A DNA stretch of 64,000 nt from Bacillota bacterium (GCA_023436305.1 JAEZJQ010000108.1:1-64000), one strand, 5' to 3'; positions 17,266 to 26,247 are shown, counted from the first letter of the stretch. The notes: generated from the letters alone by a model not told the origin. Program-made: numbers and translations.

Positions 17266-17619
17266 TTACATCGATCCAATATTTTTCCAGTTGTCCCGAA
17301 TGAGCAGAATATTCTCCAGTGAATCGGACTTATCTTTGGTTTCGATATTTCCCCGCAACCGGATAAAATCGGCTTCGATATTATTTACGTAATCATGGTC
17401 TATATCCACCTGCAGGAACGGCTTAACTTGTTTCCAGGCGGTTTTTGCTTTTTGCAGGCTTTCCGCCGCGCCCTGCCATTTTTCACTGCGGATCATACGT
17501 TCTGTTTTTTCCAGATGATCGGAAAAATGACTCCACTTATCGAGAGGTTGGCGAAACAAGGCGCAAGACGACAAAGTTAAACAGCCAATCAACAATAAAA
17601 AAATGAATGGTGATTTCAA
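17266..17619 (-). CDS. DUF4363-type lipoprotein
   Basis: 117-residue exported lipoprotein of unknown function. A signal peptide with lipobox LTLSSC puts the lipid-anchored Cys at residue 19. The mature part is helical (WSHFSDHLEKTERMIRSEKWQGAAESLQKAKTAW). The family typically sits beside DUF421 membrane proteins in spore formers, exactly as here: the DUF421 gene is 12 bases upstream in the same direction. Confidence 0.8.
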   Translation of the reverse strand: MKSPFIFLLLIGCLTLSSCALFRQPLDKWSHFSDHLEKTERMIRSEKWQGAAESLQKAKTAWKQVKPFLQVDIDHDYVNNIEADFIRLRGNIETKDKSDSLENILLIRDNWKNIGSM

Positions 17620-17631
17620 CAGAAAATCCTC

Positions 17632-18294
17632 CTAACTATTGGTGGAAATAATATAGTATAGTTGATCACCTTGTAAATCCACATATAGATTTCCGGTGGT
17701 ATCCAACTGAGCTAATGAAACTTGGGAAGGATCCTTTATATTTTGTTTCCCCAGTTGAAATTGGAGCCAGGCCCGGGTCAAGCCCAAGGATTTCAGAGCA
17801 TCGGTTAAAACCTTGCCATCTTCAATCAGCGCGGTGGGCAAACCGGCATATTTTGTGGACAAGTTGAGGTCCCCCGGTGTCAACGGTAGTTTTTGGGATT
17901 TTAACTGGATACTGAGTTTTCCGTTGGACTCAAGTAAGGCGAATTCCACATCAGCTACGTTAAATATGTTTTTTGCCCGGAGTAAGGTTAATAAATCATC
18001 AACCGAGAGACGGGCTTTGGCCAAATATTCTTCCAGGATTTTACCGTTTTCAATGACTACAGTAGCTTCCCCTTCCACAACTTTTCGAATCCAAATATTT
18101 TTTAGACATAAATAAGCCAGCATGATCGGGAGTAATGCCCATACTCCTAAACCCGCCAAGGTAGCCATGGTATTTTGATTGAGTTGAACCGATAAAGTGG
18201 CCGCAATTGAACCGATGGTAATCCCCACAACGTAATCAAAAAAAGTCAATTCCGACATTTGTTGTTTTCCCATCAACCGGACTAAAATTAGCAA
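17632..18294 (-). CDS. DUF421 (YetF-type) membrane protein
   Basis: Membrane protein with transmembrane segments followed by a soluble YetF domain. LVRLMGKQQMSELTFFDYVVGITIGSIAA is the family signature. The C-terminal half (EGEATVVIENGKILEEYLAKARLSVDDLLTLLRAKNIFNVADVEFALLE) matches the duplicated soluble fold. The first ordinary start is TTG at 18294, but this lacks most of TM1. The frame stays open upstream, and an ATA codon at 18345 sits 8 bases after AAAAGGGGG. A start there adds 17 residues that complete TM1, so the true start may be 18345. Confidence 0.85.
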   Translation of the reverse strand: MLILVRLMGKQQMSELTFFDYVVGITIGSIAATLSVQLNQNTMATLAGLGVWALLPIMLAYLCLKNIWIRKVVEGEATVVIENGKILEEYLAKARLSVDDLLTLLRAKNIFNVADVEFALLESNGKLSIQLKSQKLPLTPGDLNLSTKYAGLPTALIEDGKVLTDALKSLGLTRAWLQFQLGKQNIKDPSQVSLAQLDTTGNLYVDLQGDQLYYIISTNS

Positions 18295-18502
18295 AGCAAA
18301 GAAAGCGATTACCGATCGAATAATTACAACAAAGATTACTGATATGGCAAAAACCCCCTTTTAAAAAAGCATATATATAAACGCAAACCTTTCTTTTTGA
18401 ATTACCCATGTATTTTTACCTCATAGTCCTCCAATTATTTAACAATATTTTTAGAGTTGCCAAGAACGATGATACCTTTCCCGGCCCTTTCAAGAGGGCT
18501 GT

Positions 18503-18680
18503 GTGGCATCGAGTCGGAGCGAAATATTGGAGGCCGGTTGCGGTGCCGGTTCTCAGACAAAAATAACCGCTTCCAAAAATCCTTCATGCCATTTTACTTC
18601 AATTGACATATCCGAAACCTCTATTGAAAAAGCGAAAACAATGATACAATCTTTGCACATTACGAATGTAGTGCGTAATT
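18503..18680 (+). pseudogene. SAM-dependent methyltransferase fragment
   Basis: About 55 codons encode a class I methyltransferase core: ILEAGCGAG is motif I (SAM-binding glycine loop), followed by HFTSIDISETSIEKAKTMI (acidic loop motif). Similarity starts abruptly and breaks off after LHITNV, where the frame runs into a different gene fragment. No complete methyltransferase can be encoded. This is the first of three gene remnants in this 2-kb stretch. Confidence 0.75.
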
Positions 18681-18695
18681 ATTTCACCTTCAGAA

Positions 18696-18920
18696 ATGAA
18701 CGATCACTTTCAAACAATTATTATCGCTCCGGTGACAAGCCGGGGAAGAGAAGGATATCCTACCCGTGTTAAATTGATAGTGAATGATGTAGATGGTTGG
18801 ATTGTATTGGACCAGATTCGGGCCATTGGCAAAACCTGGCTTTGCGGGAAGATCGGAAATTTAAATCCCGAAGAAATAATAGAAGTAAAAGGCATTATTA
18901 AGGAAATGTTCGTTGACTGA
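18696..18920 (+). pseudogene. PemK/MazF-type toxin fragment
   Basis: A 74-codon open frame matches the C-terminal two-thirds of PemK/ChpB-type mRNA interferases: DHFQTIIIAPVTSRGREGYPTRV, then WIVLDQIRAIGK, then the IGNLNPEEI tail. The N-terminal RGDIW..D...G.EQ segment needed for a functional toxin is absent and is replaced by the methyltransferase remnant in another frame. It is unrelated to the intact NdoA at 2.1 kb. Confidence 0.75.
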
Positions 18921-18956
18921 ACGAAATCGATTAAAAAGATAATAGGGGGACTAGTT

Positions 18957-19988
18957 ATGAAAAAGAAAAAGCCACAGGAACCTACTCAACCTTTCTCGTA
19001 TGTCGAGAAAGAAGTGACTTTCAAAAATAATTTCGATGGAACTATTTTGAACGGAACCTTAACCATTCCCGATGAAACCAATGTCTTTCCTGCCGTAATA
19101 TTAGTTACGGGGTCGGGAGCACAAAACCGAGATGAGGAAATACTTGGTCATAAACCATTTTTGGTTATCGCTGATCATCTAACAAAAGCTGGAATTGCTG
19201 TATTACGATATGACGACCGTCATTATAAAATGCCTGTCAAACAAGGATGGAAGTTTACAACCAGAGATTTCGCCGGAGACACCAAAGCGGCATTTGATTT
19301 TCTTTACAATCATCAAAATATTGATACATCATTTATTGGAATCATTGGACATAGCGAGGGCGGTGTCATTGCTCCAATTGTGGCTTCGGAAGATGAGAGG
19401 GTAGGGTTTATTATCAGTCTTGCAGGGCCAGGGTTAAACGGATATCAAATCGCAACCGCTCAAGGGAATGACTTGGCGGATGGTTCGAAAGACGCCGAAT
19501 TCAGTAAAAAGTCTTTAGAAATAATAATTAACGAGTCCAATCAAAAAGTAAGAAAGAGAAAATTAAAAGAAATATATAATAATATTTATGGGAAGTATAA
19601 CCTGATTGCAAAATTTAATTTGTATTTCACTATTGAAATGGTAACATCGGAATGGAATCGGTTTTTTATTAAATATGATCCTGCTGATGCTTGGGTCAAG
19701 GTTTTATGTCCGGTTTTAGCGATGATTGGTGAATATGATATCCAGGTTTTACCTGATGAAAACTTATCAGCCATTGAAGAGGCGCTTAAAAAAGCGGGGA
19801 ACAGCGATGTTACCTTGATCAAAGAACCGGCTTTAAACCATTTATTTCAAAAAACTGATTCCGTATGTACCAAGGGGTATACTTCCCTAGTCAAACAGTA
19901 TAAAGAGTCGGAGGAAACTTTTTCACCGGATGTTTTAAAAAGAATTGTTGATTGGATATTATCCAGATATCAAAAAAGTAATTTTTAA
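18957..19988 (+). CDS. Alpha/beta hydrolase (serine esterase-like)
   Basis: 343-residue hydrolase with the nucleophile elbow GHSEGG (Ser133), an oxyanion-hole region VTGSGAQNRDE near 50-60, and a late ALNHLFQ histidine near residue 292, consistent with a Ser-Asp-His triad. The N-terminal beta-rich segment (VTFKNNFDGTILNGTLTIP) resembles dienelactone-hydrolase/acyl-esterase relatives annotated as alpha/beta hydrolases. No signal peptide. The start follows AGGGGGA by 7 bases. It is the only intact gene in a decayed 2-kb stretch; the substrate is unknown. Confidence 0.85.
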   Translation: MKKKKPQEPTQPFSYVEKEVTFKNNFDGTILNGTLTIPDETNVFPAVILVTGSGAQNRDEEILGHKPFLVIADHLTKAGIAVLRYDDRHYKMPVKQGWKFTTRDFAGDTKAAFDFLYNHQNIDTSFIGIIGHSEGGVIAPIVASEDERVGFIISLAGPGLNGYQIATAQGNDLADGSKDAEFSKKSLEIIINESNQKVRKRKLKEIYNNIYGKYNLIAKFNLYFTIEMVTSEWNRFFIKYDPADAWVKVLCPVLAMIGEYDIQVLPDENLSAIEEALKKAGNSDVTLIKEPALNHLFQKTDSVCTKGYTSLVKQYKESEETFSPDVLKRIVDWILSRYQKSNF

Positions 19989-20047
19989 TTCTACTAAGTG
20001 GTAAATCATCCATAGCCAATTATGAAAGCGGACTAAGAAACTCCGAT

Positions 20048-20293
20048 TTATTGCGCTAAATGGGGGACAGATTTCGGAGGTTTACACAATCGTTTCCGCA
20101 CTGCCGGATAGCCCTGGTAACCCTTTTGCTCGGCTTTCGCCCCATGGGACTGAATGATGTCATCTGCAAAGTAATCGATTTACATAGTTGTTATACCTGG
20201 ACGGATTATCTTGCGGAGTTCCCGGAGACAGGCAGTTAATATTTTTCCACTTCAGGCTATCAGCTCAATTTCTTGCGGGGTTTTAATTATCAC
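20048..20293 (-). pseudogene. map: Methionine aminopeptidase remnant
   Basis: Read on the minus strand from GTG 20293, one frame gives IIKTPQEIELIA, stop, SGKILTACLRELRKIIRPGITTM, stop, IDYFADDIIQSHGAKAEQKGYQGYPA. This aligns with the N-terminal 75 residues of type I Met aminopeptidase (TPREI..MR.AGRI, IKPGISTKELD, FKGY.GFPAS). Two in-frame nonsense codons (TGA where Arg, TAA where Glu would fit) and loss of all metal-binding residues mark it as dead. The rest of the 19989-20423 gap holds nothing else recognisable. Confidence 0.7.
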
Positions 20294-20423
20294 AAATTTT
20301 TATTCTCGCTTGAATTTCGCGCGCGACAATAGCAAGAAACATGTTATGTTTCCGTGGACGACCCGTTTTTCTGTCATCCCAAAGGGTTACTCGGGTTGTC
20401 TATGTCGTAGTAGCTACCTGTTG

Positions 20424-21485
20424 CTAATTCTGCTGTCGCTTCAGCCAGGCCATATTATGCCCCGGATCATTGGCTACGGTCCGGCCGATGGCTTCGATTC
20501 TCCGGGTGATGCAGCCACGGCACTCGGCGGCTTCCTCCCCCAGGCAGATCTTGTTGGGGTAAATCTGATAGTCCGGCCGGTACTTTTTGGGCGTGAGATT
20601 GGGCATCACCACATTGGCCCCGGCCCGGAGCGCCGCTTCCCGGCCCAGCGGATCAATGCTCCCCAGAGCGGTGGTAGCGGGGATCAAGGCATAAGGCAGC
20701 CCCAATCTTATCAACGCCACCATCAGGCAAGTCTGCTCCACGGTCCCCCCCGGCTCCTGTCCCAAGGGAGTGCCGGGATGCGGAATAAAGGGGCCAATCC
20801 CCACCATCTCCGCCTGTAGTTCCCGGGCCAGTTCCAGATCCGACCATAGAGTCTCAGCGTTTTGTCCGGGAAGACCGACCATGAAGCCGGTTCCCACTTG
20901 ATAACCGAGTTCATTTAAAACTTTAAGCAGAGCCACCCTTTGGACCAGAGACTGGCCGGGATGCAGCCGCTCATATAAAAGAGGATCGGCGGTTTCATGC
21001 CGCATCAGATACCGTTCAGCCCCGGCGGAACGCCATAATTCGTATTCCCGGGGTTCCCGTTCGCCAATACTCAATGTGACCACCAAACCAAGCCGTTTGA
21101 TCTCCCGGATAATCGCGGCAATCGCTTCCCCGCTAAAGGTCAGGTCTTCCCCGGATTGGAGAACCACTGTTTTGTACCCGAGCCTGGCCCCATGTTCGGC
21201 GGCGGTAATTATCTCTGCCGGAGTCATCCGGTAACGTGATACCTGCCGGTTATCCCGCCGTAAGCCACAGTATAAGCAGTTGTTCCGGCAGTAGTTTGAA
21301 AACTCGATTAATCCCCGGAGATGTACCGCGCCGCCCACTGTCTCCGCCCGCAGCCGGTCGGCTTCTTGTAAAATTTGACGGACTTCGGCGTCTCCCGGAT
21401 TTGCGATGAGCGATACAATCCGGTCCCGGTCTGTAAAAAATACCGGCCCGTCATAGTTTTCAAAATAATTGGCGTTATTACTCAT
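20424..21485 (-). CDS. hydE: [FeFe]-hydrogenase maturase HydE
   Basis: Radical SAM enzyme that processes the HydG-made Fe(CO)2(CN)Cys synthon toward the diiron subcluster. At 353 residues, C66, C70 and C73 in NYCRNNCLYCGL form the CxxxCxxC cluster site. GLVVTLSIGEREPREYELWRSAGAERYLMRHETAD and NVVMPNLTP are typical HydE/BioB-fold segments. The start at 21485 is the MSNNAN methionine; the longer frame only overlaps the regulator gene. It is last in the hydG-aspA-hydF-regulator-hydE operon. Confidence 0.95.
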   Translation of the reverse strand: MSNNANYFENYDGPVFFTDRDRIVSLIANPGDAEVRQILQEADRLRAETVGGAVHLRGLIEFSNYCRNNCLYCGLRRDNRQVSRYRMTPAEIITAAEHGARLGYKTVVLQSGEDLTFSGEAIAAIIREIKRLGLVVTLSIGEREPREYELWRSAGAERYLMRHETADPLLYERLHPGQSLVQRVALLKVLNELGYQVGTGFMVGLPGQNAETLWSDLELARELQAEMVGIGPFIPHPGTPLGQEPGGTVEQTCLMVALIRLGLPYALIPATTALGSIDPLGREAALRAGANVVMPNLTPKKYRPDYQIYPNKICLGEEAAECRGCITRRIEAIGRTVANDPGHNMAWLKRQQN

Positions 21486-21498
21486 CACGGCTGCTCCT

Positions 21499-21756
21499 TT
21501 ATATTTTTCGGGCCATGGTGGCCCGGGCGCTAACTCCTTCGATGTTTCCCAACCTTCCGGTGAGGGTGTTGATCTCATTCTCAGAGCCGTCCACAATCAA
21601 TGAGAGCACTCCCAAATTTCTTTCCCGGTAAGGAATTCCCATCCGGCCCACCACAATCTGATTGAACTCACTGATCAGACTGTTCACTCTCTCCTGTACA
21701 TCCTTAGGCCGTTCCAAAATAATGGCGATAACCCCCAAACGTTTATCAGCATCCAT
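21499..21756 (-). CDS. TM1266-type iron-only hydrogenase system regulator
   Basis: Small ACT-like fold protein of 85 residues (RLGVIAIILERPKDVQERVNSLISEF, then GRMGIPYRERNLGVLSLIVDGSENEINTLTGRLGNIEGVSARA). It matches the TIGR03959/TM1266 family found almost only beside hydEFG and thought to be a regulator. The ATG at 21756 follows GGAGGGG. It is placed between hydF and hydE with gaps of 29 and 13 bases. The actual function is unproven in the family. Confidence 0.88.
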   Translation of the reverse strand: MDADKRLGVIAIILERPKDVQERVNSLISEFNQIVVGRMGIPYRERNLGVLSLIVDGSENEINTLTGRLGNIEGVSARATMARKI

Positions 21757-21785
21757 GATAATCCCCTCCAATACTGTCCATTGTA

Positions 21786-23027
21786 CTACTTCCAATCTTC
21801 GTCCAACAGGAACTTCAGTTCCGGAAACGGCTGCAAGGCCCGGGGAAAGACCCCTTGCGTGTAAGCGATGAACACCCCGTAATTGACAATCGGCACGGCT
21901 TGTTCTTTGGCCAGCGCCACCCGGTACCCCATCTCCCGCCGGTTGAGCATGCAACCGCCGCAATGAATGACCAGCCGGTACCGGGATAAATCTTTCGGCA
22001 AACTCAGGCCGCTGGCCCATTCAAAATTGATTTCACCGCCCACTAACTGCCGGAGCCAGCGGGGAATCTTCACCGTTCCGATATCATCCGATTGCCGGTG
22101 ATGGGTACAGCCTTCCGCAATCAGCACCCGGTCTCCGGGCCGGATTCGTTCAATCGCTTTGGCGCCTTTGACCAGTTCCGGCAAGTCCCCTTTATAACGG
22201 GCGAATAGAATCGAAAAGGAAGTTAAGGGAATATCCGGCGGCGTATCCGCCGCTACCTTCAAAAATGCTTGGGAATCGGTAATGACGATGGCCGGTTTCT
22301 TTCCCAAATGCTCCAACGTTTCCTTGAGTTCATATTCTTTGGTCACTACCGCCATTCCGTCCCGTTCCAGAATATCCCGGATCACTTGCTGCTGGGGGAG
22401 GATGAGACGGCCTTTGGGCGCGGCCTTGTCTATCGGTATGACCAGCACCGCAAAGTCACCCGGCTTGATTAAGTCACCGGCTAAAAACGGCTCCCGGTCA
22501 TCCCCCGGCGCATTCCGGACGATTGCCATTTTCAATTCGGAGATGCCCGCTCCGGTTACCGCCGATACCCCCACCAGTTCCAACTGAAGTTGTTCCTGCC
22601 ACTTCAGGCGTTCCGCGCCGGTATATTCCGCCAGATCGACTTTATTAATAACCCCGATTATCGGAATATTTTTAGCCCGAATGGTTTGAAGCAATTCCAC
22701 CTCAAAACCGGCAACTCCGGTCTGGCTGTCCAGCACTAACAATGCCAAATCGGTGCGGTTCAACACCTCATAAGTCCGCCCGATCCTCAATTCACCCAAA
22801 GGACCCGTATCATCGAGGCCGGCGGTGTCAATCAGCACCACCGGACCCAACGGCAGCAATTCCATGGCTTTCGCCACCGGATCGGTGGTGGTTCCCGGCT
22901 CCGTGGAGACCAGGGCCACGGATTGATTGGTCAAAGCATTGATCAAACTTGATTTTCCAGCGTTTCGCCGCCCGAATATGGCGATCTGTAACCGGGATGA
23001 GGTAGGTGTTTCGTTCAGGCTACTCAT
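21786..23027 (-). CDS. hydF: [FeFe]-hydrogenase maturation GTPase HydF
   Basis: Scaffold GTPase that assembles and delivers the diiron subcluster to apo-HydA. G1 is GRRNAGKS (19-26), and the G3 (DTAGLDDTG) and G4 (NKVD) motifs are present. The C-terminal domain keeps the [4Fe-4S] ligand pattern, CTHH near 307 and HCGGC near 356. At 413 residues it has the usual length. It lies 43 bases after aspA and before the TM1266-type gene. Confidence 0.96.
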   Translation of the reverse strand: MSSLNETPTSSRLQIAIFGRRNAGKSSLINALTNQSVALVSTEPGTTTDPVAKAMELLPLGPVVLIDTAGLDDTGPLGELRIGRTYEVLNRTDLALLVLDSQTGVAGFEVELLQTIRAKNIPIIGVINKVDLAEYTGAERLKWQEQLQLELVGVSAVTGAGISELKMAIVRNAPGDDREPFLAGDLIKPGDFAVLVIPIDKAAPKGRLILPQQQVIRDILERDGMAVVTKEYELKETLEHLGKKPAIVITDSQAFLKVAADTPPDIPLTSFSILFARYKGDLPELVKGAKAIERIRPGDRVLIAEGCTHHRQSDDIGTVKIPRWLRQLVGGEINFEWASGLSLPKDLSRYRLVIHCGGCMLNRREMGYRVALAKEQAVPIVNYGVFIAYTQGVFPRALQPFPELKFLLDEDWK

Positions 23028-23070
23028 GAAAACCTCCGGTAAAAAGTGATTGATTGTAACTTTGAATTTA

Positions 23071-24480
23071 TTATTTCATCCTGTTCTTGCCGGGAATACC
23101 CGGCTTGGTTAACTGATAAGGGTCTAAGATCCGTTCCAGATCTTCGGCGGTAAATAATCCGGATGCCAGCGCTTCTTGACGGATGGTCTTCCTACTTTCC
23201 TTTGCTTGTTGAACCAGTAAAGCCGCCCGTTCGTAACCAATATAAGGCGTCAAGGCCGTAGCGTAAACAAAACTCTCCTCCAACACCACCCGGCAATGTT
23301 CCGCGTCGGCGGATATTCCCCGGATGCACCGTTCGCTGAACAAGTGGACTGCCTGGCGCAATAGATCCAGGGAGCTAAAGAGATTATCCGCAATCATTGG
23401 CAACATGGCGTTTAACTCCAATTCTCCGGCTTGCGCCCCCATGGTGATCGCCAGGTCGTTGGCGATGACTTGATAGGCCGCCTGGCGGACGGCTTCCGGA
23501 ATGACCGGATTGACCTTGCCGGGCATGAGAGATGAACCGGCCTGTAACCCGGGCAACTGAATCTCACTCAAGCCCCCCACCGGACCGGAAGACATCAGCC
23601 GCAAATCATTGGCGATTTTGGCCAGATTTACCGCCGCTGTTTTCAGCATTCCGGATACTTCGACGAAGACGTCCTGATTTTGATTGGGATCCATTAAATA
23701 GTCCGTCCGGGCCAGCCCCAAACCGGTAATCTCCCGGATCTTCTCCGTCACCGCAAAAATATAACTCCACTCAGCATTAAGCCCCGTACCCACGGCGGTC
23801 CCGCCTAAATTGACCTGGCGGAGCCGTTCCTCCACTTTATAAATCCGCCAGCGGTCCCTGGCAATGGCCTGGGCGTAAGCGCCAAACTCCTGGCCAAGCA
23901 TCACCGGGAGGGCATCCTGTAACTCGGTCCGGCCCATCTTGACAATCCCGGCGAATGCTTCCTCTTTTTGCTGCAAAGCGCTTTGAAGCTCCGCAAAACC
24001 TTCACTGACCGATTTTAATAACCGGATGGCGGCAATCCGGACCGCGGTTGGAAAAACATCGTTGGTGGACTGGCTGAGATTCACATGATCCAGAGGGTGA
24101 ACCAGGCTGTAATCGCCTTTTTGGCCGTTTAACAACTCGATGGCTCGGTTGGCAATCACCTCATTGGCGTTCATATTAGCCGAGGTTCCGGCTCCTCCCT
24201 GCAAGGCATCGACAATAAACTGATCGTGCCATCGACCTGCGATCACTTCATCACATGCTCCGGAGATCGCCTTGACGAGGGGAGCGTTTAACAGGCTGGC
24301 TTCCCGGTTAGCGAACGCCGCCGCCTTTTTAACCTCCGCCAAAGCGATAATCAGTTGTGGATGTAACAGACGCCCGCTCAAATAGAAGTTTTCAAAAGCC
24401 CGCAAGGAATGAATCCCATAATAAGCATGGGCCGGCACTTGGCGCTCACCCAATAAATCATGTTCCATTCGATAGTCCAT
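23071..24480 (-). CDS. aspA: Aspartate ammonia-lyase
   Basis: Fumarase/aspartase-superfamily enzyme, aspartate to fumarate plus ammonia, 469 residues. The superfamily signature GSSLMPGKVNPV near 315 and TNDVFPTAVRIA and GRTELQDALPV near 141 and 190 are intact. It starts MDYRMEHDLLGERQVPAHAYYGIHSLRA, typical of aspartases. Its position between hydG and hydF, with 17 and 43-base gaps, recurs in Bacillota hydrogenase maturation operons and suggests ammonium or fumarate metabolism linked to maturation. Confidence 0.93.
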   Translation of the reverse strand: MDYRMEHDLLGERQVPAHAYYGIHSLRAFENFYLSGRLLHPQLIIALAEVKKAAAFANREASLLNAPLVKAISGACDEVIAGRWHDQFIVDALQGGAGTSANMNANEVIANRAIELLNGQKGDYSLVHPLDHVNLSQSTNDVFPTAVRIAAIRLLKSVSEGFAELQSALQQKEEAFAGIVKMGRTELQDALPVMLGQEFGAYAQAIARDRWRIYKVEERLRQVNLGGTAVGTGLNAEWSYIFAVTEKIREITGLGLARTDYLMDPNQNQDVFVEVSGMLKTAAVNLAKIANDLRLMSSGPVGGLSEIQLPGLQAGSSLMPGKVNPVIPEAVRQAAYQVIANDLAITMGAQAGELELNAMLPMIADNLFSSLDLLRQAVHLFSERCIRGISADAEHCRVVLEESFVYATALTPYIGYERAALLVQQAKESRKTIRQEALASGLFTAEDLERILDPYQLTKPGIPGKNRMK

Positions 24481-24497
24481 CTTTTTGATCTCCGTTA

Positions 24498-25943
24498 TTA
24501 GATGTATTGGTCCCGTTCGCCGTTCTCCAGTTTTTGCAAGGCTTGATTCAAAAATTCCCGGGTTTTCGCGTCAGTGATCTGCTGCAAATAATTTGCAATC
24601 AAGGCCTCTCCCGCACGCCGTGTCTCCGGGGCGGCATAATCCAACAAATATTCTTTCAAAGTGCAGATGGCGTTGGGCATGCAAAAGTTATGGACAAAGC
24701 TGGATTTGGCCAATCCCATAAAATGCTCGCCGGTTCGCCCCTTCCGGTAACAAGCGGTGCAAAGTGAAGGAATATTACCCATTAGGCAAGTCTCCCGGAT
24801 TACATCGTCCAGGGAACGGGTGTCTCCCAATTGAAACTGTTCTTTATCCGGCATTGCATTGGTGGCTTCCTGGTATCCGCCCACCCCAATGCGGCTCCCG
24901 GCGTCAATTTGAGAGATCCCAAGCGGAATCACTTCTTCACGCACTTGCGCGTTTTCACGGGCAGTCAAGATCATTCCGGTATACGGCACAGATAAGCGGA
25001 CTACCGCCACCAATTTTTTAAAATCGGCATCGCCGACCCCATACTCCGGATTCAAGGCATATGGGGTATCCAAAGCGGGCTGGATCCGCGGAAAAGAGAT
25101 GGTATGCGGGCCAACCCCGTTATATTTCCGTTCCAGATGAATGGTATGATATAAAAGTCCCATTGCCTCAAACCGCCAGTCATACAATCCGAACAATACT
25201 CCAATTCCCACATCATCCACTCCGGCATCCAAGGCCCGATCGTGGCAGTATAAGCGCCAACGGTAATGTCCCTTAATGGTATTCGCCGGGTGTAGTTTTC
25301 GATAAGTCTCGTGATGATAAGTTTCCTGAAACACCTGGAAAGTCCCGATTCCTACTTCTTTAAGTTGGCGTAACTCATCCCGGGTAAGCGGCGCGCAATT
25401 GATATTGGCCCGTCGAATCTCGCCGTGCTTACTCCCGACACTGTATACCTGCCGGACGGTCTCACAAATGTAATCGATATTGGTCTCCGGCGACTCCCCG
25501 TATACCAGGACGGTCCGTTTTTGGCCCTCGCCGATCATAATTTCGACCTCACGCCGGAGTTCTTCCATGGTTAGAGTTTTTCGCTGCATAACATGGTTGG
25601 AACAACGGTAACCGCAATAGACGCAATTGTTGGCGCACTTGTCGCTGATATAAAGCGGAGCGAAGAAAACAATCCGGTCCCCGTAAACCTCCCGTTTCAA
25701 TTTATTGGCCAGCGCATACATTTCGGCGATAGTTTCGGGGTCTCGGTTCTGTAATAAAATAGCCATCTCTTCCGGTTCCAGACGGGCTTGGGAAGCCGAC
25801 TTTTCTAAGACTCTCCGGACATCCGCAGCTGTGGGATGCTCCCATTTTTTTAACTGGGCCCAAATCTGGCCGTCATCGATAAAATCCCGTTCCATAGCGT
25901 CGTACTCCGCAAAATCCCGCCGGTATTTTTCTAAAAAATCCAT
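24498..25943 (-). CDS. hydG: [FeFe]-hydrogenase maturase HydG
   Basis: Radical SAM tyrosine lyase producing the CO and CN ligands and Fe-Cys synthon. At 481 residues, C103, C107 and C110 (CANNCVYCGY) bind the SAM cluster. The C-terminal LCTACYRKGRTGEHFM near 390 holds the auxiliary-cluster cysteines. The start follows AAGGGGG by 8 bases. It is the first gene of the maturation operon, preceded by a terminator-bearing leader. Confidence 0.96.
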   Translation of the reverse strand: MDFLEKYRRDFAEYDAMERDFIDDGQIWAQLKKWEHPTAADVRRVLEKSASQARLEPEEMAILLQNRDPETIAEMYALANKLKREVYGDRIVFFAPLYISDKCANNCVYCGYRCSNHVMQRKTLTMEELRREVEIMIGEGQKRTVLVYGESPETNIDYICETVRQVYSVGSKHGEIRRANINCAPLTRDELRQLKEVGIGTFQVFQETYHHETYRKLHPANTIKGHYRWRLYCHDRALDAGVDDVGIGVLFGLYDWRFEAMGLLYHTIHLERKYNGVGPHTISFPRIQPALDTPYALNPEYGVGDADFKKLVAVVRLSVPYTGMILTARENAQVREEVIPLGISQIDAGSRIGVGGYQEATNAMPDKEQFQLGDTRSLDDVIRETCLMGNIPSLCTACYRKGRTGEHFMGLAKSSFVHNFCMPNAICTLKEYLLDYAAPETRRAGEALIANYLQQITDAKTREFLNQALQKLENGERDQYI

Positions 25944-25961
25944 CTTGAAGACCCCCTTATC

Positions 25962-26152
25962 AAAATAAAAACCCTTTTTTTGAGGATGGGGAACATTCTC
26001 AAAAAAGGGCCTGAATTGACATTCACAACGCCTTTGTTCGAATGCTCTCCAGCCTTAGATTGCTCTCTTTGGCCTCAGAACGTTCAAAACCTATTTCAAT
26101 GGGACGGTTCATCGCCAATTACCTGTCAAGGTCACGGACGATAAACTACTTG
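25962..26152 (-). ncRNA. Structured leader with terminator upstream of hydG (candidate riboswitch)
   Basis: Between promoter and hydG lies a 190-base leader. It ends in a strong terminator: CTCAAAAAAGGG/CCCTTTTTTTGAG arms (26009-25972) followed by TTTTTATTTT. Upstream are several pairings, including TTGGC/GCCAA enclosing a GAACCGTCC..GAACGTTC arm, and GCATTC/GAATGT (near 26044-26018). I do not recognise it as T-box, SAM, TPP, cobalamin, glycine, c-di-GMP or M-box. A metal-responsive class such as NiCo is worth testing but not established. Confidence 0.6.
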
Positions 26153-26157
26153 TTAAT

Positions 26158-26186
26158 ATTTTACCACATTGTGATAAAAAGTACAA
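26158..26186 (-). promoter_or_regulatory. Promoter of the hydrogenase maturation operon
   Basis: TTGTAC (26186-26181), 17-base spacer and TAAAAT (26163-26158) on the minus strand, placing the start at the head of the structured leader. Confidence 0.55.
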
Positions 26187-26247
26187 TCAAACTTATCATT
26201 ACTTATAAGTAACACGTGAAGGTGGTCTGCAAGTATTTTGCTTGTGA

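Noticed and set aside
20211..20819. Plus-strand open frame of about 200 codons
   Set aside because: Its 3' two-thirds is antisense to hydE and its 5' part lies over the map remnant; no domain is visible.
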